Shown here: piece after piece, positions 1-6,598 of the stretch
How positions within the stretch are numbered: the first letter of the stretch is position 1
Layout of the letters: the number at the start of each line of letters is the position of its first letter
Origin: Bacteroidales bacterium
Lineage (GTDB): Bacteria; Bacteroidota; Bacteroidia; Bacteroidales; VadinHA17
Length of the DNA stretch: 8,671 bases
Assembly (NCBI GenBank): GCA_025455505.1
Contig: JALOMK010000075.1
Span: forward strand, 1-8,671
Reading direction: 5' to 3'
Made by a program: the position numbers and the translations under genes
Notes under the pieces: model-generated
The model's input: the letters and a program-made list of their open reading frames with translations, nothing else
The model's database searches: none
What the model was told of the DNA's origin: nothing

Positions 1-55
1 CAGCATAAAATTCACGGGAGAATCTTAAACAACAATCAACCCCAGGGGCTATTCA

Positions 56-886
56 ATGGAGGTCAGGCTTTACAATACAGAAAAAAGGATTGACATCGCC
101 TGCTCCATTGTCAAAAAGAGCATCGTTGAGCCCGAGAGCTTCTACATAGCCTTTCCCTTCGGCCTTAACGCGGGGAAACACTTCACGGAAGTGGCAGGCG
201 GCATTATAGAGACCGGCAAGGACCAGATCCCCGGATCCTCAAACGACTGGTATACGGTACAGACCTTCACATCTGTGAGGAACAGCAACTCCCAGCTTCT
301 GCTTGGCTGCACGGAGATGCCTCTTATGCAGTTCGGGGCAATAAACACGGGGCGTTACAAGGCAGGTGCACTGCCACAGGGAACCAACCTGTTTTCGTGG
401 CCAATGAACAACTACTGGGTCACGAACTTCAACGCTGAGCAGAGAGGGGGCCACTCCTGGAAGTACTATTTCACTTCCTCCGGTGATCCTACTGACGTTT
501 ACGCCTCGAAATTCGGATGGGGCTGCAGGGTGCCTTATCTCACAAGGATACTTCCCGGCGACGGCAGCGGTGACGGTAAGAACGAAGGAAGCTTCATAAC
601 AGGCTGGCCGTCGAATGTTATTCTTGTGGCTTCCGAACCGGGTGAAAATGAAAATTCACTGCTCATGCAGCTTCGCGAAACAGGAGGAAGGCACAGCGAC
701 ATTAAGCTTGTCAATGGCCTGACAGGGAAAGAACTAAAGGTCCGGGAGGTCGATGCAAACGGGAAGGATGTTGCCGCACTCACAACCCCGGATAAAGCTC
801 CTGCTGTTACAGTTTCTGCTTCAGCTGCCGCTGTCCCGAGCATAGGCCCGCATGAATCGAAGTTTTTCAGGATCTCTCTTGAATAG
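56..886 (+). CDS. C-terminal region of a GH38-type alpha-mannosidase-like protein (probably an interrupted or partial gene)
   Basis: The 276 residues match by eye the C-terminal beta-sandwich part of glycoside hydrolase family 38 alpha-mannosidases. Family-like segments are FYIAFPFG (about 28-35), PGSSNDWYTVQTF (about 59-71), EMPLMQFG (about 87-94) and the hallmark NNYWVTNFNAEQRGG (about 118-132). The catalytic GH38 domain is absent, so any mannosidase activity would need sequence upstream of the window. ATG 56 is only the first Met after an in-frame TAA at 26-28. Reading through that TAA gives strand-like sequence (SIKFTGES, then TTINPRGYS) running smoothly into MEVRLYNTEKRID, so this Met looks internal to a longer protein rather than a true start. 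There is no signal peptide at this Met. The stop lies 23 bp before the GH106 gene, which suggests one transcript. Family assignment is fairly sure; whether this is a pseudogene, an assembly error or a real short protein is open. Confidence 0.65.
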   Translation: MEVRLYNTEKRIDIACSIVKKSIVEPESFYIAFPFGLNAGKHFTEVAGGIIETGKDQIPGSSNDWYTVQTFTSVRNSNSQLLLGCTEMPLMQFGAINTGRYKAGALPQGTNLFSWPMNNYWVTNFNAEQRGGHSWKYYFTSSGDPTDVYASKFGWGCRVPYLTRILPGDGSGDGKNEGSFITGWPSNVILVASEPGENENSLLMQLRETGGRHSDIKLVNGLTGKELKVREVDANGKDVAALTTPDKAPAVTVSASAAAVPSIGPHESKFFRISLE

Positions 887-909
887 GTTACTGTAGTCTT
901 AAATCGCAG

Positions 910-3792
910 ATGAACAGGCGTAAATTTCTGTCAGACAGCCTGATGGCCGGAGCAGGCCTCTCCCTGCCGGGGTCTTTCGGCTTAATTCCCGGTATTGCGC
1001 CTGAAACAATTGAAAGATCATTAGCCGCCGGGACCCTGTATGATGTCTTCAGAGACCCGCCACTGCATTATCACCCCTTCGTAAGGTGGTGGTGGAACGG
1101 CAACAAGGTTGAAGCGGCTGAGCTTGTAAGGGAACTCAGGCTCCTGAGGGATGCGGGCATAGGCGGCGTTGAAATAAACCCTGTTGAATTCCCAACCCGG
1201 TCAGAAGGGGATGACCTGGGGAAAAAATCGATAGAATGGCTCAGCCCCGAATGGATAGACATGCTGAAGGTAGCTTTCGGCGAGGCTAAAACGCTTGGCA
1301 TGACCTGCGATCTGATAGTCGGGTCGGGCTGGCCCTTCGGTGCAGAATATCTCAAGCCTGAGGAGAGGGCCCAGGTCGTAGTTATCGCTGTTAAGAAACT
1401 TACAGGACCATTGGATTATGAGATTTCGGAATTCGAGATCTTCAGGGAAGCCGATCCGGCGATAAGCTCTCCCTTCCCCGGAAGAACAATGCAGCTTCTA
1501 TCGCTGAAGCTCGTCCCCGATCCTCTCACAGATATTGAACAGGTAACCGACATCCCTTCTGAGGATGGACATGAGACAATAAAAATCAATGTCCCCCCGG
1601 GAAAACATGCCCTTTTCGCCCTTGTCAGGATAAATGGCTTCATGCAGGTAATAAACGGGGCGCCCGGGGCCACGGGGCCGGTTCTTGATCATTATGATGC
1701 AAAGACTGTCAGATCCTACCTAGACAGGATGTCTGACACTATTCAGAAGCAGGCGGGACCGCTGTCAGGAAACCTCAGGTCGCTCTTCACTGACAGCATG
1801 GAGCTTGAAGGCTCGAACTGGACGGATGACATGAGGGATGAATTTGTTAATCGCAGGGGCTACGATATTTTCCCCTTCCTGCCCTTTGTACTTTTCAGAA
1901 CAGGTGCCATGGGCAATGCCACTGACATGAAATACGGAGCTGAATTATCTCCGGAATTCAGGGACATGATTGCTTCAATGAGGTACGACTTCGAACTCAC
2001 AAAGGCAGAACTCCTGGAAGAAAGATTCATCAAAACATATACCGGCTGGTGCAGGGACCTGAAAGTAAAGTCGAGAGCGCAGGCTTACGGAAGGGGTCTG
2101 TTTCCACTCGAAAGCAGCCTGCATTACGACATCCCGGAATGCGAGTCGTGGACAATGAACTGGCTGAAGCACAAGGTGGGTGAGGAAATGCCGGAAGAAG
2201 ATTACAGGCGAGGCAGGGCATATACTATGATCAACAAGTATGTGTCATCGGCGGCTAACCTGTCTGGAAAGAGGCTGGTCAGCTGCGAGGAAATGACCGA
2301 CACCTACACAGTATTCAATACCTCGCTCGAAAATCTTAAAATCGGCGGTGACCAGAGTGCAATAAGCGGGGTCACTCATTCGGTATTTCACGGCTTCAAT
2401 TATTCCCCTCCCGACGCTCCGTATCCCGGCTGGATAAGATATGGTGCCTATTACAACGAGAACAACACCTGGTGGCCATATTTCAGGATCTACAACGAGT
2501 ACAAGGGCCGAATGTCGGCACTTCTTCAGAACCTGACAATGTTCGCCGACATTGCAATACTGCCTCCTCTCGACGATATGTGGCGGCTGATAGGGCAGCA
2601 GATGGAACCCTTTCCCTCGGTTACCCATGTCGACTGGTTCACGCTTGTCTGGGAGGCCATTAACAAAAACGGCTGCGGCTGCGATTATATAAGCGGGCGG
2701 ATACTGAGGGATTCATCCGTTGACAAGGGTTACCTGTGTTATGGCCCGCGAAGGTACAGAAATGTTATCCTTGCAAATATTGAAAGCATAGCCCCGGAAG
2801 CAGCGGAAAAGCTGCTTTCATTCATAAGCTCGGGAGGACGGGTCTTCTGCATTGAAACAATCCCTTTTCGTGCCCCGGGATGGAAAGATAATGACAGCAG
2901 GGACAGGGAGGTGACACGGTTTGTAAATAAAATGAAGGAGTACGGGGACCGCTTCGTATTAATCAAAAAGCCCGAAAGGGATTTTATCGGCTGGTTTGCC
3001 GGGCTGCAGGAGAAATTCGGCATCACGCCGCATCTCAGGATAGTTAAGCCCGACCCGTTCGTTATGCAGAACATGTATGTCGCCGACGATGGTTCCAGGG
3101 TAGTTTATATAGTCAATTCACATATACGTAATTCATACCGGACCACGATCGGTTTTTCAAAGGACATCACTGCCGGCAGGTACGGATGGATCTGGGATGC
3201 CGAAAACGGGGAAAGGTACAGGATTGATATTTCTGAAGACGGCACTTTCGATCTTGACCTGGGTCCGGCTGAATCGAGGATCTTCGTGTTTGACGGGAAC
3301 AGGAAGGGTAAGCACTGGACCCCCTTGCCAATTAGCGGCGATGATACAATCAACCTTGACAGGGGCTGGCAGGTAGAATTCATACACTGCAGGAACAGTC
3401 CGCCAGTCAAAACTTTCATGGAGGAGCTGAAAAACTTAAAGGATATTGCAGAATTTCAGAATTTCGCCGGAACTGTCGTTTACAGCAGGGATATTGAGAT
3501 AGTTGAACCGGCCGGAATAATTCTAAATCTTGGCAAGGTATACGGACTTGCAGAAGTAAGTATTAACGGAGTGCCGCTGGGTGTGAGATGGTATGGCAGA
3601 AGACTTTTCAGGATTGGCGACAGGCTGAAAAAAGGCACAAACAGGCTTGAAATAAAAGTCGTAACTTCAATGGGCAATTACATGAAATCGCTAACGGATA
3701 ATCCGGTTGCCCGGTACTGGACAAATGAGAAGAACAAGATCCAGCCCCTGCAATCAATGGGATTGATCGGGCCTGTAACTATTTATAAATAA
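910..3792 (+). CDS. GH106 family protein, probable exported alpha-L-rhamnosidase
   Basis: This 960-residue protein belongs by eye to glycoside hydrolase family 106, whose characterised members release terminal alpha-L-rhamnose from plant polysaccharides such as rhamnogalacturonans. The N-terminus MNRRKFLS followed by a hydrophobic Ala/Gly/Leu stretch is a Tat-type signal, implying folded export to the periplasm. Family signatures are PFVRWWWNG (to about residue 64), DAGIGGVEINP (81-91), DSMELEGSNW (from 295), IPECESW (408-414), SCEEMTDTY (458-466), GGDQSAISGVTHSVFHGFNYSP (479-500, given in parts: GGDQ 479-482, H490, H494) and NNTWWPYF (518-525). E298, E410, E412, E460 and E461 are the acidic candidates for catalysis or metal binding; I cannot say which act. 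Residues about 854-920 form a GH2-like carbohydrate-binding beta-sandwich (GTVVYSRDIEI, then VSINGVPLGVRWYG and GTNRLEIKV). Length is normal for the family and the frame is intact. It follows the GH38-like gene by 23 bp and precedes the GH28 gene by 72 bp, so it is likely part of one pectin-related operon. Confidence 0.88.
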   Translation: MNRRKFLSDSLMAGAGLSLPGSFGLIPGIAPETIERSLAAGTLYDVFRDPPLHYHPFVRWWWNGNKVEAAELVRELRLLRDAGIGGVEINPVEFPTRSEGDDLGKKSIEWLSPEWIDMLKVAFGEAKTLGMTCDLIVGSGWPFGAEYLKPEERAQVVVIAVKKLTGPLDYEISEFEIFREADPAISSPFPGRTMQLLSLKLVPDPLTDIEQVTDIPSEDGHETIKINVPPGKHALFALVRINGFMQVINGAPGATGPVLDHYDAKTVRSYLDRMSDTIQKQAGPLSGNLRSLFTDSMELEGSNWTDDMRDEFVNRRGYDIFPFLPFVLFRTGAMGNATDMKYGAELSPEFRDMIASMRYDFELTKAELLEERFIKTYTGWCRDLKVKSRAQAYGRGLFPLESSLHYDIPECESWTMNWLKHKVGEEMPEEDYRRGRAYTMINKYVSSAANLSGKRLVSCEEMTDTYTVFNTSLENLKIGGDQSAISGVTHSVFHGFNYSPPDAPYPGWIRYGAYYNENNTWWPYFRIYNEYKGRMSALLQNLTMFADIAILPPLDDMWRLIGQQMEPFPSVTHVDWFTLVWEAINKNGCGCDYISGRILRDSSVDKGYLCYGPRRYRNVILANIESIAPEAAEKLLSFISSGGRVFCIETIPFRAPGWKDNDSRDREVTRFVNKMKEYGDRFVLIKKPERDFIGWFAGLQEKFGITPHLRIVKPDPFVMQNMYVADDGSRVVYIVNSHIRNSYRTTIGFSKDITAGRYGWIWDAENGERYRIDISEDGTFDLDLGPAESRIFVFDGNRKGKHWTPLPISGDDTINLDRGWQVEFIHCRNSPPVKTFMEELKNLKDIAEFQNFAGTVVYSRDIEIVEPAGIILNLGKVYGLAEVSINGVPLGVRWYGRRLFRIGDRLKKGTNRLEIKVVTSMGNYMKSLTDNPVARYWTNEKNKIQPLQSMGLIGPVTIYK

Positions 3793-3810
3793 ACCATTTT
3801 ACATGTACAG

Positions 3811-3850
3811 ACCGCAAGACCGCAAGACCGCAAGACCGCAAGACTGCAAG
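3811..3850. repeat. Five-copy 8-bp tandem repeat (ACCGCAAG)
   Basis: Positions 3811-3850 consist of four perfect copies of ACCGCAAG followed by a fifth copy with one change (ACTGCAAG). The array ends 14 bp before the GH28 start codon and begins 18 bp after the GH106 stop. It has no spacers and no self-complementarity, so it is neither a CRISPR array nor a hairpin. An 8-bp unit in the leader of an operon gene could change copy number by slippage and so alter the leader length; that role is inference. It could also be an inert simple repeat. Confidence 0.95.
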
Positions 3851-3864
3851 ACAATAATATAATA

Positions 3865-5334
3865 ATGAAAAAGAATCTATTCCTTACGCTGATCCTGGCA
3901 TCATGCCTGAATCCGGTTTTTTCAAAGGACTACAACGCATCGCTGTTTGGTGTCAAATCGAACGGAACAACACTCAACACCACTTCGATACAGAAAGGCA
4001 TTGATTTCATCAGTGAAAACGGAGGCGGCCGGCTTGTCTTTTATGTCGGCAGGTACCTCACCGGAACTATCCATCTAAAATCGAATGTTACAATCCAGCT
4101 TGAGGAAGGGGCAATCCTTGTCGGTTCGCCGAACCCCCTGGATTACGAAAAAAAGACAAACTGGACTGCGCTGATATTTGCCCACGACCAGTCAAATATT
4201 GGCATAACCGGAAAGGGAGTCATAGACGGGCAGGGATTCACCGTGGCAAACAACCTTGTGGACCTGATTCACAAGGGAGTTGTGAAGGATCCCCTGCGCT
4301 ACGACAGGCCCAATGAGACAATCAGGCCGCAGAACATTTATTTCAGGGGCTGCAGGAATGTGACGATAAAGGGCATCATCCTGAAGGATCCGGGCAGCTG
4401 GAACCAGCAGTATGACCAGTGCAGGAATGTCGTTATCGACGGCATCACTGTCGACAGCAAATCGTACTGGAACAACGACGGTGTGGATATTGTAGACTGC
4501 GACAGCGTGAGCGTTACAAACAGCTATTTCGATGCTGCCGACGACGGGATCTGCCTCAAGTCGCACAGCCCTGACTTCATCTGCCAGAACGTATATATCC
4601 ATAACAACACCATCAGGACCAGCGCCAACGGCATCAAATTCGGGACTGCTTCGTACGGAGGCTTCCGCAATATCAGGATAATGAACAACCTCGTTTTCGA
4701 CACTTACAGGTCGGCAATAACATTTGCCGCCGTCGATGGCGGTGTTGTTGAAGATATAGTTGTCGACTCGCTGAGATCGATCAACACGGGAAATGTGATA
4801 TTCCTTCGCATTGGCGAGCGCAGGGCCGGGAAAAAAGGGAAGATGAAGAACATCTCAATAAGCAATGTCTACGCGGAAGTGCCGGCAACAAAGGCCGATG
4901 CAGGGTACAATTACGAGGGGCCGGTGGAAGATCTGCCCCGCAACGTTTCGCCTTCCTCGATTGTCGGAATGCCCGATGCATTGATTGAGAATGTGACTCT
5001 CAGGAACATCGAGATACATTACCCTGGCGGAGGCAATCCGGATTATGCAAAAGTGGGTCTTGACGAACTCGACAAAGTTCCGGAAATGGCGGCGGCATAC
5101 CCTGAGTTCTCGATGTTCAAGGAACTTCCTGCCTGGGGCTTCTATGTGCGCCATGCAAGCGCTATAAAATTCGAGAATGTGCAGCTTGTCTGCGATAAAA
5201 AGGATTACAGGACTGCAATTGTGCTTGATGATGTCAAGGGAGCAGAACTGAAAGCCGTAATCGTAAATGAACCATCCACCAGGAAAGAATCTGTATTTTC
5301 ACACAGATCAACGGACGTCAGGATAAGTAAATAA
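3865..5334 (+). CDS. GH28 family exported beta-helix glycosidase (polygalacturonase/rhamnogalacturonidase type)
   Basis: This 489-residue protein has the right-handed parallel beta-helix pattern and motifs of glycoside hydrolase family 28, which hydrolyses galacturonate linkages in pectins. The three catalytic acidic positions are present: D205 in WNNDGVDIVDC (NND replaces the usual NTD) and D226-D227 in DAADDGICLKS. The usual Gly-His-Gly motif is replaced by SANGIKFGT (253-261), and the usual RIK is represented by FLRIGER (313-319). This variant is, from memory, typical of Bacteroidota GH28 enzymes that act on unusual or exo linkages, so the precise substrate is uncertain. The N-terminus MKKNLFLTLILASC is an export signal: L11-A12-S13-C14 fits a lipobox, but the hydrophobic core is short and cleavage after VFS (residue 20) by signal peptidase I is equally possible. 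The leader is AT-rich with no Shine-Dalgarno site, as is usual in Bacteroidota. It is the third gene of the presumed operon and pairs functionally with the GH106 protein. Confidence 0.88.
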   Translation: MKKNLFLTLILASCLNPVFSKDYNASLFGVKSNGTTLNTTSIQKGIDFISENGGGRLVFYVGRYLTGTIHLKSNVTIQLEEGAILVGSPNPLDYEKKTNWTALIFAHDQSNIGITGKGVIDGQGFTVANNLVDLIHKGVVKDPLRYDRPNETIRPQNIYFRGCRNVTIKGIILKDPGSWNQQYDQCRNVVIDGITVDSKSYWNNDGVDIVDCDSVSVTNSYFDAADDGICLKSHSPDFICQNVYIHNNTIRTSANGIKFGTASYGGFRNIRIMNNLVFDTYRSAITFAAVDGGVVEDIVVDSLRSINTGNVIFLRIGERRAGKKGKMKNISISNVYAEVPATKADAGYNYEGPVEDLPRNVSPSSIVGMPDALIENVTLRNIEIHYPGGGNPDYAKVGLDELDKVPEMAAAYPEFSMFKELPAWGFYVRHASAIKFENVQLVCDKKDYRTAIVLDDVKGAELKAVIVNEPSTRKESVFSHRSTDVRISK

Positions 5335-5419
5335 GTCAAAATTACCGCCTGAAGCCAGTAAAGCGTTCAAGGAGAAGCAAGCTGTTTTTGAAGTCCTGAA
5401 TAATCAGTGTATTACTGCG
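5335..5419. other. Convergent intergenic gap, no clear terminator
   Basis: These 85 bp separate the 3' ends of the GH28 gene (+) and the helical repeat protein gene (-). A bidirectional terminator would be expected here. I see only weak inverted matches, such as TTCAA...TTGAA around 5367-5398 and CAGT...ACTG around 5405-5417, and no GC-rich stem followed by a T run. Nothing else is recognisable. Confidence 0.4.
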
Positions 5420-5890
5420 TTACGTTTTGTCCTGTGGAGTTGCCGGATCAACCGGGTTATCTGTGACCGGTGTGCTGCCCGGGGCAGTTTGATTACCGGA
5501 ACCCTGGCTTGTTGCGGGAGCAGCATCGTCACCTGTTTTCTTTTTGATATTCTCTGCAATGTCCTCAAGCTTGTCCGCAGTCTTGTTTGCAACCTTTTTC
5601 CCAAGGTCCTTCAATTTAGAAATAGCTTCTTCGGCCTTATCGTCAGCCTTGTCAGCCAGATCGGCTAGCGTTTCCTTTACTCCCTTTTGTTTCAGATCGT
5701 CAACCTTTTTCTCAATATAGTCTTCTGCCTTATCCAATGCCTCTGTAACGTCTCCGTAAGCTTTGCTCTTCTTTACCTTATCGGCCTTTTCCTCAATATA
5801 ATCGTCAGCCTTTTCAACAAGCTTCCTTGCTTTGTCAAGAAGGCTTTCTTCAGTGGGGTTTACAGGTTCTTCTTTTTTTTCTTCTTCCAT
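5420..5890 (-). CDS. Soluble charged helical protein with four ~27-residue repeats, function unknown
   Basis: I do not recognise a named family. The 156 residues are dominated by Lys, Glu, Asp and Ala in amphipathic-helix or coiled-coil pattern from about 15 to 119, followed by a disordered Pro/Thr/Ser/Gln/Gly tail (121-156). A motif [DE]K(A/L)[DE]D recurs at residues 26 (EKADDYIEEK), 53 (DKAEDYIEKK), 80 (DKADDKAEEA) and 106 (DKLEDIAENI), giving a period of about 27 residues. There is no signal peptide, membrane segment or Cys, so it is probably cytoplasmic. Composition resembles stress-related LEA-like or apolipoprotein-like helical proteins, but that is an analogy and not a homology call. 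Codons 4-6 carry a run of eight A (plus-strand T run at 5873-5880). It is divergent from the membrane protein gene and convergent with the GH28 gene. ATG 5890 is preferred because the repeats and acidic N-terminus follow at once and the DNA upstream is AT-rich and promoter-like; a match close to a minus-strand -7 element (TAACTTTA) lies at 5934-5941. Confidence 0.8.
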   Translation of the reverse strand: MEEEKKEEPVNPTEESLLDKARKLVEKADDYIEEKADKVKKSKAYGDVTEALDKAEDYIEKKVDDLKQKGVKETLADLADKADDKAEEAISKLKDLGKKVANKTADKLEDIAENIKKKTGDDAAPATSQGSGNQTAPGSTPVTDNPVDPATPQDKT

Positions 5891-6042
5891 TGCATATTAA
5901 TTTAAGTGGTTACAGAAAAATCTATTCCGCTTATAAAGTTATTAATTTTGAAGCATATATCTTTTTATACAGAACCATATTGGATCAAATTTGTTTAAAT
6001 TTGCTGACCTGAACCAGAAGTTAAATCAAGCATCCGAAAGCC
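5891..6042. promoter_or_regulatory. AT-rich divergent promoter region
   Basis: This 152-bp gap separates two divergently transcribed genes and is much more AT-rich than its surroundings. It contains two plus-strand matches to the Bacteroidota -7 consensus TAnnTTTG, at 5943-5950 (TAATTTTG) and 5996-6003 (TAAATTTG), and a one-mismatch minus-strand candidate at 5934-5941. A direct repeat AAATTTG occurs at 5987-5993 and 5997-6003, one helical turn apart. No convincing -33 TTTG was seen at the right spacing. Confidence 0.5.
5996..6003 (+). promoter_or_regulatory. Candidate -7 element TAAATTTG for the membrane protein gene
   Basis: The octamer matches the Bacteroidota -7 consensus TAnnTTTG exactly and would place a transcription start near 6010, giving a leader of about 30 nt before ATG 6043. 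The expected -33 TTTG is not present at about 20 bp upstream, so this is a candidate only. Confidence 0.4.
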
Positions 6043-6465
6043 ATGAGCCCTGAATTATCGCAGCCAAAAACATCAGCCTGGGGAAAGTTTTTAAGCAAGA
6101 CAAGGAAAGTATTAAGGTGGACACTAGTCATCCTTGGCGCCGTGCTTGTATTGTTTATTTACTGGAAATACTTCTACACCTACAGCGAGGGCTACAGGGC
6201 CGGTCTGCTTCAGAAATTCTCAAGCAAGGGTACAATCTTCAAGACCTATGAGGGCGAGATGATCCTGAGCAGCGTTGCCTCGAACAGGGATGTTGCCCTG
6301 GCCTCAGAGAAATTCATGTTTACCGTGGTTAACAAAGACATTATACGTCAGTTCGATACTCTGCAGGGGTCAATGGTGATTGTCCACTACAAACAGAAAA
6401 ACGGAAGGCTTCCCTGGCAGGGAGATACACCCTACCTTGTCGACAGCATCAAAATAAAACGTTGA
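6043..6465 (+). CDS. Conserved single-pass membrane protein of Bacteroidota, function unknown
   Basis: This 140-residue protein has a polar, Lys/Arg-containing N-terminus (1-23), one hydrophobic transmembrane helix (about 24-41, RWTLVILGAVLVLFIYWKYF) and a soluble domain of about 95 residues. The soluble part carries conserved-looking blocks SEGYRAG (48-54), KGTIFKTYEGEM (62-73), FMFTVVN (91-97) and LPWQGDTPYLVDSI (123-136). I recognise this layout from small Bacteroidota proteins that databases sometimes label 6-phosphogluconate dehydrogenase. That label is not supported here, since there is no nucleotide-binding fold and the protein is far too short. The positive charges before the helix suggest an N-in orientation with the domain in the periplasm. 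Its gene stands alone, divergent from the helical repeat protein and convergent with the beta-helix gene, so context gives no function. Confidence 0.82.
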   Translation: MSPELSQPKTSAWGKFLSKTRKVLRWTLVILGAVLVLFIYWKYFYTYSEGYRAGLLQKFSSKGTIFKTYEGEMILSSVASNRDVALASEKFMFTVVNKDIIRQFDTLQGSMVIVHYKQKNGRLPWQGDTPYLVDSIKIKR

Positions 6466-6598
6466 TTTCGCGGTTTCTTTGGAACAATCATGCCCATAAG
6501 CTGCAGAATCATAAGCAAGCTTTCAGGCCTTATCTCTGACGTTGTCTGTTCCCTCTCCCGGAATCCGCATTTCTCAACTCTGGCCCTTCAGCGCCGTC
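6466..6598. other. Convergent intergenic region, nothing recognised
   Basis: These 133 bp lie between the 3' ends of the membrane protein gene (+) and the beta-helix protein gene (-). I see a weak inverted pair ATAAG...CTTAT around 6510-6535 and no strong stem with a T run. No RNA gene or conserved coding frame is evident. Confidence 0.4.

Noticed and set aside
2245..2628. 127-residue minus-strand frame
   Set aside because: Antisense to conserved GH106 motifs, with no recognisable domain.
3811..3850. Possible CRISPR array
   Set aside because: The unit is only 8 bp, copies are directly abutting with no spacers, and no cas gene is present.
4192..4602. 136-residue minus-strand frame
   Set aside because: It lies wholly antisense to the clearly coding GH28 gene and is rich in Val/Ala with no family-like pattern; it is a shadow of that gene.
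5335..5419. Bidirectional terminator
   Set aside because: Only 4-5 bp inverted matches with long loops and no T run; not strong enough to annotate as a terminator.
5687..5905. Plus-strand hydrophobic Phe/Leu-rich frame
   Set aside because: It is the complement of Lys/Glu-rich codons of the repeat protein, which yields apparent Phe/Leu stretches; no independent support.
6043..6465. 6-phosphogluconate dehydrogenase label
   Set aside because: The protein is 140 residues with one membrane helix and has no nucleotide-binding motif, so the enzyme name is not supported.
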